Positions 48,301-55,876 of a stretch of DNA of 64,000 nt are shown in pieces. The notes beneath the pieces were generated by a model, which saw only the letters and a program-made list of their open reading frames with translations, was not told where the DNA came from and made no database searches. Positions within the stretch are counted from its first letter, which is position 1; each line of letters begins with the position of its first letter. The DNA is from Tritrichomonas musculus (taxonomy: Eukaryota; Parabasalia; Tritrichomonadida; Tritrichomonadidae), in the NCBI GenBank assembly GCA_039105265.1, contig JAPFFF010000002.1:9486001-9550000 (forward strand), in the 5' to 3' direction. The position numbers and the translations under genes are program-made.

Positions 48301-50959
48301 TGTCACCATTATTGGTGATGCTTATCGCTTTACCTTGCATAGAAAGTCCTTCAGTGAAAGTAATTGCGTTGTTAACGAAAGAACAATCGTCATTTTCAAT
48401 GTAGATGACATAATTATTGCCTGAAGGACAATCTGAAAATGTGCAATTTTTTATATAAACTGATTTTGTGCCATCTTCAACCGTTATACCACCAGTCATT
48501 CCTTCAATCAAAATATTTTGAATGATTATATCTTGACCTCCTGAAACTTTAATCAATTTGGCGTTATTGTTGCCCTCTTTTTTCAATATGAATTCTTCAA
48601 ATATGAAATTATTTGCGCCTGTGACAATCAAATGATGCTCTGGATCGTTATTGTCCATCATTTCACAATTTGAATTGATTTCAAATAATTCAACTGTTTC
48701 ATCAATAAACAAAATTGTCCCTTCTTCTCTCGATTTACAATTAATAAATTTACTGCTAAATATACTTATGAATTCAATATTAGATACATAAATCGCTCCT
48801 CCTGATCCATACAAATTTTGACAATCTTCGAAAACACAATTTTTAATAGCATAATTTTGATTTGATAAAAGGGCATTTAATGAGCTATCTTTTTCTCTTA
48901 ATAATAATGCACCACCATGCATATAAGAGCAATCTCCATAATATCGAAGTCCAAGAAATCTAACTTCCTCTATCGTGATCGAAACTCCTCCTGATTGTTC
49001 AATCCCTCGTGAACTTATGCCGTCTGACGATGAAAAATTGCATTGCAAATAATGAACATCTGATGCAACAGAATATATTGTATTGCATGCTCTAAGATTG
49101 TTTATGAACACAAGATCAGTTAGAGAATAAGATGATGATGTGCCTGTGATGAACATGGCTGAACCATCAGCTGCATAATTAGATGTGAAATGGCTGTTCG
49201 ATATTGTAGCATGTAAATCTCTCTGGCCTGTAACTTTGTCGTTAATAAAATCGGGATCAATAAACAATGCTCCACCATCTCCATTGGCCACATTATCTTC
49301 AAATGTGCAATTTGTAATTGTAAGGTAACCGGTCGTTTGAATCGACAAAGCTCCTCCTTCTGCTTCCGCTAAATTATTCTTGAATTCACAGCTGTCAAAA
49401 ATTGCATTCATATATGAGTTCATTTCTGAAAAACCTAATTGGCATGCACCTCCTGCTCCATTGTGCAACATCGGTCGACCATGTGATGAATCTGATAAAA
49501 TTGTTTGAACTGCCCGATTCCTTTCCCACTGGCAATTTATAAATGTAATATTATTGCTATCCTGGCTTTCTTTCAGTGATATCAATAATCCACTTCCTCC
49601 GCCAAAAAGAGAATGTGCGGTGTTAGAAATGAATTTCCAATTTTGGAATGTGCAAGAATCAGCATTTCCAGTAAAATAAAATGAGCATATGGATCCTCCT
49701 GATGGACAATTTTGAATTGTGATTGCATCGCATGTCATTCGATTGCAATCAATTGTCATTTTGAAGCAGCGAGAACTAACACCTGAAATACAATCAAATA
49801 AAACATTTTGCATATGCAATTGTTCATATGTATTGATGCCTCCTTTTGGTTCGTAATAAATTCCTGCACTCTGATCATTCAGATCTGGATCTTCTGTAAC
49901 ACTAAAATAGTTGCACTTAATTAGAGATGAATCTGTGATTGTCATGTTGCAATAATTGTCAACACAAATGCCGCCAATTGCATTGCTTGCATCTTCAAAT
50001 TCAATACTGCTCTCAATAAATGAAAATGTTCTGCAGTGGATTGTGAGAACATATTGTTGTATACTTGGATCAACTGATGAATTCTTTCTACAATTCAAAA
50101 AATGACAATTATAAAAACTGCTCTCAATTTGTTCATTCTGAACATCGATTGGATTTGAAAAATTAAGATTTTCATAATTTCCTGGCGAATTTCCATTATA
50201 CTTGATCGGATTACTCCCCAATATTCCTGATTCTAATGAATTGAAATTGATTGATGACAAGTCGAGAGGAACATCTGAAACAATCGTTGATCCTGTTACT
50301 CCATTACTTGTAAAAACATTTTCTGAAAATGATATAATATCAACTGTTTTATATCCACCTTCTATATATAATGCATGACCATCTGATGCTTCATTGCTAA
50401 TGAATTTACATGATTCAATCTCAATCGTTGGATTCACATTCATCGTTGTCTGTTCACATTTGATATAAATCGCTCCTCCAAGTCCTTCGTTCTCTTCTAA
50501 TAATTTATGTGAATCGACTGAATTGTACAATGCGGTGTTGTCTACAAAAAGACATGCCTTAATAATTATTGAGGATACTCTTTCAATGCATATCGCTCCT
50601 CCATGTTTCGGTGTTTTGTTACCGGTGAAGTTGCATGATTCAAATTTAACAATTTCTGAATTAGTTGCATCTGTTTGACTATGTTGAATTCCTCCTCCTT
50701 TTCCTGAACAGTAATTGTTAATCCACAAACATTCATTGAAGATGATTTCTTGTGTTGGAGTTATTACACCACCTGATCCTCCTCCATATTCATAATTAGA
50801 CTGGCACATTTCAAATTTGCATCGATTGAATTCGATGTTCTTGTCAACTTTGATTTGATAGATGCCTGATGTTATCGATGAAACATTTATCATTTCAAGA
50901 TCGGTGAAAGTTAATTTTTCTCCTTCACTTAATGTAACACTCGTTAAATCAATGTTCAT
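45320..50959 (-). CDS. Pmp-type surface protein, C-terminal part with stalk and membrane anchor, 1879 aa
   Basis: Dozens of Pmp-like beta-helix repeats of the GGAI/FxxN type are seen (GSGGAIYVSNIEFISIFSSK, GGGIQIDN, NCTFEDNVANGDGGALFI). Near residues 1600-1720 a Phe/Ser stalk follows (SFTYSKAFTSSNSFTNSETF), then a transmembrane helix (IGIACGSASVFFLILGITI) with RAVRKKK stop-transfer and an acidic cytoplasmic tail ending DIPFAY. There is no signal peptide: the first ATG (50959) is inside the repeat region and the frame stays open upstream to base ~51190, where a stop separates it from the gene at 51194-54049. Most likely it is the second part of one very large type I surface protein. Chlamydial-type Pmp repeats are widespread in trichomonads and linked to adhesion. 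Confidence 0.8.
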   Translation of the reverse strand: MNIDLTSVTLSEGEKLTFTDLEMINVSSITSGIYQIKVDKNIEFNRCKFEMCQSNYEYGGGSGGVITPTQEIIFNECLWINNYCSGKGGGIQHSQTDATNSEIVKFESCNFTGNKTPKHGGAICIERVSSIIIKACLFVDNTALYNSVDSHKLLEENEGLGGAIYIKCEQTTMNVNPTIEIESCKFISNEASDGHALYIEGGYKTVDIISFSENVFTSNGVTGSTIVSDVPLDLSSINFNSLESGILGSNPIKYNGNSPGNYENLNFSNPIDVQNEQIESSFYNCHFLNCRKNSSVDPSIQQYVLTIHCRTFSFIESSIEFEDASNAIGGICVDNYCNMTITDSSLIKCNYFSVTEDPDLNDQSAGIYYEPKGGINTYEQLHMQNVLFDCISGVSSRCFKMTIDCNRMTCDAITIQNCPSGGSICSFYFTGNADSCTFQNWKFISNTAHSLFGGGSGLLISLKESQDSNNITFINCQWERNRAVQTILSDSSHGRPMLHNGAGGACQLGFSEMNSYMNAIFDSCEFKNNLAEAEGGALSIQTTGYLTITNCTFEDNVANGDGGALFIDPDFINDKVTGQRDLHATISNSHFTSNYAADGSAMFITGTSSSYSLTDLVFINNLRACNTIYSVASDVHYLQCNFSSSDGISSRGIEQSGGVSITIEEVRFLGLRYYGDCSYMHGGALLLREKDSSLNALLSNQNYAIKNCVFEDCQNLYGSGGAIYVSNIEFISIFSSKFINCKSREEGTILFIDETVELFEINSNCEMMDNNDPEHHLIVTGANNFIFEEFILKKEGNNNAKLIKVSGGQDIIIQNILIEGMTGGITVEDGTKSVYIKNCTFSDCPSGNNYVIYIENDDCSFVNNAITFTEGLSMQGKAISITNNGDIEVSNNKFINCNPYSNQNNMNPSIYFNPPSNSELPNTIHFNYNLIEGITNALRFNLLYFNLVNDNFNIDHNIISNCKNGNTGGNGFMCFLENAHDLVIYNLTICECESGSGSGGCLGFWIIPFNNIYKKIAFVNCCFKQNKQLGTSGGGAFQMGMTSNAHFEMSFESCEFAQNSANGSGGALFICTDNSATINKCIFNDNHALGTSSGGDGNGGAIFLKTNSMKTVSIGDCNFTNNSDKLGDGTAIYILNDDASGKCSVNIDQGCRFNNNYDQNNKHNYAIHSSSPFFSILDSIFESNDVLNKCSSINFVGASIENSVSNTLFFKCYNDDGSSSALGIKIEEGVKSVDIQNCKFELCGQRHDKADKYFDTYTIYDSGLNTKIKECIFRGDLESSIRGPSIKILSYGTHEIRDCLISYPICTNRGAIFYQPSTGDQMEENFIFQDTIINYPEGTENIGCHLTIQNSELVDISNITIENSKLGATLIDCELKCETFTFDKFRFIDNSCNESFGGGPGIWFEGTESHVTFSECLFENNSNINGNGGGIQIDNSDSTISPIFTFEGCKFIGNSGKCGGGICIEIYKNITIKDCLFSSNQAKNGKGGAVHIKITNDTLCKVLIINNTFTLNSGEDGHAISIEGENEETEVNIEDNIFCNNYNSEEKERNTFVIETNMCDIIQAKMIIEKNTFYNEEVNHNEIHVYKFSCLDIDFALNKINNNTEKVYYPTNIFSDTEKFSDSKYFSFSKSFTESIFISEILPESSSFSQSTIFSASNKFSITNSFTYSKAFTSSNSFTNSETFVVLPKSVSLSVSVLISVTFIEQKSVSFSLSHYASNTFMMSYIENEGTYALVASETNYVGYFPYIIYYLSPSFIAKYITIPIPKKQKISQEQLIGIACGSASVFFLILGITIRAVRKKKQEESFDIYDFSYSENEEEILHRAGEKDREMNETKQGDIFDVEKTNEMYDEIIEDNLYNEKNIEEDDDSDDNDIPFAY

Positions 50960-51111
50960 CGTACAAAATTCTTGTCCAATGCATGATTCAAATATGAGTC
51001 TTGAAATTTCGATGATTTGAGTTGAACTACTCCCTCCATGAACATAAAGACTTCCTCTCCCTTCAAAATTGTTGTTATTATAGAAATGGCAGTTGGTGAT
51101 GCTAATTTCAC

Positions 51112-51215
51112 TTGATGAGTCGATTTCAATACCACTGCAAGCGTTATTGCTACTTGAAAATGTGAAATTTGAGTTATTATTGAAATCGACTCATCAATGT
51201 GAAATTTGAGTTATC
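51112..51215. repeat. Compound repeat holding the stop that splits the Pmp locus
   Basis: TGTGAAATTTGAGTTAT occurs at 51161-51177 and again at 51199-51215, a direct repeat 38 bp apart. Between and overlapping them TATTGAAATCGACTCATCAA (51178-51197) is the perfect inverse of TTGATGAGTCGATTTCAATA at 51112-51131. The two in-frame TGA codons of the minus strand lie in this inverted copy. The layout fits a templated snap-back insertion, or an assembly error at a repeat. Confidence 0.85.
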
Positions 51216-54049
51216 ATATTCATCGATGTGTATTTATTCCCAACGCAGTCATCAAAACGGCAATTCGTTATTTGTGAATTAGGACTTCCAATTCCTGTCA
51301 TTTGGATGATTGAATCACTCTTGCTACTGCAGTTAATGAAGGTGCATTCTTCTATGTTGGCACTGTTTGATATATTTATCAATATTCCTCCACTTGATTG
51401 GCTCAAATCTTTTTGTGTAATTATATTGTTTTCAAAGTTGAAGATAGCACTCGTGCATCTAATGAGAGATGCAGTATCTGTATTATCGACGACATTGCCA
51501 TTATCAAAAAATGTGCAATATTGAATGTTGATCGATATGATTTTAACATTGTCTTCTTCAGCAAGAATGCATGAGCCAGTTTCACCTCTGTTTCCTATGA
51601 ATATGCTGTTCAAGATCGATATGTTTTCTGATGATGGATCATTTGGAAGATCTAATTGATCATTATTAGACTTTTTATCTGTCCCAAGTATGTAAATTGA
51701 ACCACCTCCTTGTGATCCATAGTTGTCTTCAAAAATGCATCTATATATCTCAATTTTTTGTGTAACTGATATAGATAATGCACCTCCCTTACCATTCAAA
51801 CATTTGTTCCCTTTGAATAAACAATTCGTGAATGAAAATGATGTATTTGATAGAAGTGACAAGTATCCACACTGGATTGCTCCTCCTTGGTTAAATGGAA
51901 ATTCTGTGTGAGAATTTATATTATCAATGAAAGAGCAGTTGGTGAATTTCAATGAAGAGTCTTTATAATCAAATCGTTTAATGTAAAAACTAACGCTTCC
52001 ACAATACAACAATCCTTCTGTGATGCTCATATTAGAAAATGTACAGTTATATATTTCAATCTCATCTACATTATGTATATAACAAATGTAATATTGGTCT
52101 TCGAAAATTTTACAGTTTTGAAAAACATTTCCGTTGATGATTGGTTTTGTCTGCATGTTATCGAAGTAGAGAATACCTGTGTATTCATATGACACAATAT
52201 TATTTGTAAATTCAAAATTTGATGTTCCACTTAATGTAAAATGTTTAACGATAGATAGGCATCGTGTAAAATTGCTATGATTAATGAATATGTCTTGATT
52301 TGAAACCCTCATAACATTGCAAGATTTTGCTTCATCATCAAATGTAACGGTACAATCTTGCATATAAATCGATCCACCTTCATTATTAAAATGACCAATT
52401 ATATTTTCCCATTTATCATCACCACAATTATAAAATTTGCATGATTGGAATGTAACATCAAGATTATATATACTGCAACTCAAGACGTTTCCATCGGATC
52501 TATCATGTAAAAAATTATGTTTCATTTTGATAAAAGTGCATCGAATGATTGATAATTGGCCATTATAAGTGGCCCAGATTGGTGCAGATCTATTGTCTGC
52601 AATAATAGAATTAAAGAAGAGATTATCATGAAATTGAATCTCTTTTTGAAGTTTAATAAAATAAATTCTATTTGATTTATCAATATCTATGAATTTGGAT
52701 CCTGAAATTTCATTAATGTTTGAACCAGTATCTACATTTATTTGACTAATATTATCTTTCAATGCTCCTGTGTATGTCTTATCTATGTAATCTGTATTGG
52801 AGCCTGGTATAAATGTTTTAGAAGGATGAGGAGCCATTGTTTGTGCAGGTTGATCATTGAGATAATAAATGCATTGTATTACTATAACCCCTTCTGATTC
52901 AATGAAGAGGCCATGATAATTATGGGGAACTAAATCTGATTCATACAATAATGACAATGCTTCTCTTGAGTCTGATTTTTCACTGATTGTCTTTCTGTCT
53001 TCATCAAATTGAAGTGTCATATTGTTTTGGTGGGTATCCTTCGTTCCATAAACCCAAATCTTCGAACATTCCATAATTGCTGATTTCTTTGCACCTGGAA
53101 TTGTCGTGTATTCGAGAAGACCTCCAATTTTATTACTTTCTTTTTGCCAATTTCCTATTGTTGTCATTTCTGTAGAATTCAATCGTTTAGCTTTTAATGA
53201 TGGCCAAAAAACTATTTTGTATATTTCAAAAACATTTCCTTTCCCTTGAAGTCGGACCTTGTATTCACCGTATTCAAGTCGATCTGAAAGGTACAACTGA
53301 GAATAGGCCTGCCTGATATTCTTATATTCATCAATTTCTGTAATCAGGACATCATTTAAGTAAAGATTAAATTTACCATGATTGGGATCGAATGTTCCAT
53401 AAACTGCAAATTGTTCGCCTTTAAACATATATTCAAAGCTAGTAAAATGATCATGTGAAGACAAGCAACTCTGACCACAGGTGCCAGTGGCGTCGATTTC
53501 TTCATTTGGACAGGGAAATTCAGTAAAGCATCCACATTCTCCAGTTATCTTCATTGCATCAATTGGAACAGACAATGGCACTGGTGTCGCTTCTGGATCA
53601 GATTTGATTTCTTCATTGGATGACGAAAAATATGCAGATCGAATTGGATTTATATCTGGAAGATTGATTTCATAATTTGGTTCAACAGATACTGCATGTT
53701 CTGATGATGGATATGCTTCTTTAATATTTATTTTAATAGGCTTTGAATCAAATAATGTTTTCATCGTAATCTGTTTGTTTTCAAAATTAGTCAGATCAAC
53801 TTCAATTGAAAATCCTTCCTTTTTAGAATGTAAATAAATTTCTGTTTCCTCATCTTTTTTGATCATATCTTTTAAATATTTATTAATCTGTGAATCACTT
53901 TGTTTTGTAATATATTTTTCTGAAGGACAAAACACCGAGCATTCTTCATTGCAAATACAAATTCTGTTTTTGGAACTGATTAAAATAAACAAGAAATGGA
54001 AAATCATGAATTTGTATTTGAATTTTAAAAAATACTTCCTTTTTTTCAT
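51194..54049 (-). CDS. Pmp-type surface protein, N-terminal part with signal peptide, 951 aa
   Basis: Start at ATG 54049. Residues ~14-27 are a hydrophobic signal core (FMIFHFLFILISS) after a basic MKKRK start, followed by a Cys-rich segment (CICNEECSVFCPSEKY). Residues ~180-410 hold two related jelly-roll-like or LamG-like beta modules (FEYMFKGEQFAVYGTFDPNH, FEIYKIVFWPSLKAK). From ~430 to the end are Pmp beta-helix repeats (NKCLNGKGGALSISVTQKIE, FEDNYGSQGGGSIYIL). No membrane anchor: the frame ends at a stop inside the small duplicated patch at 51112-51215, and continues open in the same frame into the gene at 45320-50959. Signal plus repeats here and stalk plus anchor there point to one gene split by a stop. 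Confidence 0.85.
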   Translation of the reverse strand: MKKRKYFLKFKYKFMIFHFLFILISSKNRICICNEECSVFCPSEKYITKQSDSQINKYLKDMIKKDEETEIYLHSKKEGFSIEVDLTNFENKQITMKTLFDSKPIKINIKEAYPSSEHAVSVEPNYEINLPDINPIRSAYFSSSNEEIKSDPEATPVPLSVPIDAMKITGECGCFTEFPCPNEEIDATGTCGQSCLSSHDHFTSFEYMFKGEQFAVYGTFDPNHGKFNLYLNDVLITEIDEYKNIRQAYSQLYLSDRLEYGEYKVRLQGKGNVFEIYKIVFWPSLKAKRLNSTEMTTIGNWQKESNKIGGLLEYTTIPGAKKSAIMECSKIWVYGTKDTHQNNMTLQFDEDRKTISEKSDSREALSLLYESDLVPHNYHGLFIESEGVIVIQCIYYLNDQPAQTMAPHPSKTFIPGSNTDYIDKTYTGALKDNISQINVDTGSNINEISGSKFIDIDKSNRIYFIKLQKEIQFHDNLFFNSIIADNRSAPIWATYNGQLSIIRCTFIKMKHNFLHDRSDGNVLSCSIYNLDVTFQSCKFYNCGDDKWENIIGHFNNEGGSIYMQDCTVTFDDEAKSCNVMRVSNQDIFINHSNFTRCLSIVKHFTLSGTSNFEFTNNIVSYEYTGILYFDNMQTKPIINGNVFQNCKIFEDQYYICYIHNVDEIEIYNCTFSNMSITEGLLYCGSVSFYIKRFDYKDSSLKFTNCSFIDNINSHTEFPFNQGGAIQCGYLSLLSNTSFSFTNCLFKGNKCLNGKGGALSISVTQKIEIYRCIFEDNYGSQGGGSIYILGTDKKSNNDQLDLPNDPSSENISILNSIFIGNRGETGSCILAEEDNVKIISINIQYCTFFDNGNVVDNTDTASLIRCTSAIFNFENNIITQKDLSQSSGGILINISNSANIEECTFINCSSKSDSIIQMTGIGSPNSQITNCRFDDCVGNKYTSMNMITQISH

Positions 54050-54161
54050 TCAATTTTTTTCTCAGAATTTTCTATTAATATAAAAATTGAATGATTTTTA
54101 AATGAATTAATTTTTCATATTTTTCTCATACAATACAGATTATTTATTATAAATACTGCAC

Positions 54162-54600
54162 TTAATATGCAAAAGAGTGTATAATTGTCAAATAATTTGA
54201 AATAATTATGGCAAATAGAGTTTTAGTAAAAATTGTTTTAAATGAAAAGAAATCAAGATGCAACAAAGGCTTATGTATGTTTATTCCAATGTAACTCGTC
54301 ATAGATGAGTTTGATTGATAATGAGACAGAGAGAATGACACCAATTTTTTTTTCTGAAAAATATTTTGTTGCTTAAATCAAAAATGACACTGTTTCACAT
54401 TGTGAATGACTGACTTCAGCATAAAAATGAATGTTTCTGAATTTGTGAATGAATTTGAACTTGTGAATGTCTTAGAAAATGTAAATAAGTTAGTAATAAA
54501 GAATATTTTGGAAGCTGAGAATGCAATAAAAGTTGAGAATGTGGTTGATTGGCTAAAGGATGATGATTCTGGAAGGTATAAAGCGATGCTGTTGAAATGG
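54162..54600 (-). pseudogene. Remnant of a Pmp-type stalk and C-terminus
   Basis: The minus strand repeats, with changes, the stalk coding sequence at 45849-46030 (shared plus-strand words TTTCTGAATTTGTGAATGAA and GGCTAAAGGATGATGATTCT) and then the phrase VSFSLSHY found before the anchor of the intact gene. It ends SFAY, like the intact PFAY terminus, but the transmembrane part between is missing. It is the 3' end of a third Pmp gene copy upstream of 54049. Frame changes occur within the stalk. Confidence 0.75.
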
Positions 54601-54987
54601 TAACAAAATTGTCCTTACCGTTCCAAAAACTGGATTCAAATCCTGGGTTTCGCATTTTTTTTTTTTTTTTTGATTTATTATTTGTAAAATCTTTCATATT
54701 TGTCTGAAGTAGCAATTGAACAAAACAAATCAATGATTGTTAAATATACAAATGAAGCATTATTATCCTATTTATCTTTTTGAGCCGTTCTGAAGTGAAT
54801 TTATAATAGTTGCTATTTGATTCTGAGCATTCAAATCATATGACTCTTATTCTATTGAGTGTTTATTAATTAATTAATAAATTAAATAATATATGAGCTT
54901 GAATTGTATTCTTTTTATTAATAACCGTCGGGCCAATTCCCATTTAAGAGAAGGTGAAAATTTTGTTTAGAAAAATTTATTTATTTG
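54601..54987. other. AT-rich intergenic stretch with a T run
   Basis: T run at about 54656-54670; otherwise nothing supported. Confidence 0.5.
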
Positions 54988-55740
54988 TCACTTTTATCTG
55001 AAATTATCCCCAAACAGTCCATCACGTCCTTGATGACATCATCTGAAATTTCGAAATTTTCAGAGTAATCATTTGATGCATGTCGGCGGATAATCGAGAG
55101 GAGGCCCCGGAGATTTCTTTTTACTACTTGGCTGCCTCGAAAGTAGCACTCGACGACGTCTGCGAGCGTGCAGCCGTAGTCAAGAGAGTCTATGGCGCTG
55201 TCAATGCGGAAGTCGATCTCTTCCTTATTTCGTATGTAGACAGGCAGCTCCTTTTTTATGAGAGAAATAATCGCTCGAAAAGATCAGATCCACTTCGTTA
55301 CTCCTCTGCATGAAGAAGTCCAGATCCATGTCAACAGCGGTTTTGTATATGAATAAGAAGTCATAAAATGATTCTTGGCATATAAAAAAATGATCGAAAA
55401 AACTATTTTCCGATATCTCTTGACTTTTGTTTGTGATAAGCTTGTAAAGAATGCCACTGAAGGCAAAAACATCAATTTCCTCATCATACTTGGATTCTGA
55501 TAATTCAGGAGCTCTGAATTTCTCTCTATATCCTATGTTTTTTACTGATACAGAGGATGAGGATGGTTTAACGGGTAAAAATCTTGAATCTCGAAATCCG
55601 AATATCATTGGATTCACCTCTTTGACTTTTCCTTCAGTATTTTTTGAATTGGGAATGAAAATATTTTCTTCTATAAATTTCATGTGTATAACATTGCGGT
55701 GAATGAAGATAAAGCATGGCCATTTTGAATGCTAAAATGG
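54988..55740 (-). pseudogene. Protein kinase (C-lobe) remnant, possibly pseudokinase class
   Basis: On the minus strand from ~55715: FIHRNVIHMKFIEENIFI (catalytic loop), PMIFGFRDSRF (DFG position as FGF), REKFRAPELSESKYDEEIDV then FAFSGILYKLIT (APE and helix F). The frame then slips at a run of six A/T pairs (55252-55257): downstream the neighbouring frame is clean for ~95 codons (VYIRNKEEIDFRIDSAIDSL, VVKRNLRGLLSIIRRHASND) to a stop near 54988. The N-lobe is missing, and an AMLYLHS helix just upstream is in another frame. The catalytic Asp positions differ from active kinases. The lower part is notably GC-richer than its surroundings. It resembles the pseudokinase half of the gene at 60782. 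Confidence 0.7.
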
Positions 55741-55861
55741 TCCGACCATTTTAATTCATATGGCATTTATTCAAAACAAGACAAAAAACAAGACACATAT
55801 TTGAATTATCAGTTAACTTTTTCTCTATCTATTATTTAAAAACATAAACAAGACACAAATA

Positions 55862-55866
55862 TCATA
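55862..55866 (+). promoter_or_regulatory. Candidate initiator (Inr) TCATA
   Basis: Fits TCA(+1)Y(T/A); its A is 13 bases before the ATG at 55877. Confidence 0.35.
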
Positions 55867-55876
55867 TTTTTACATA

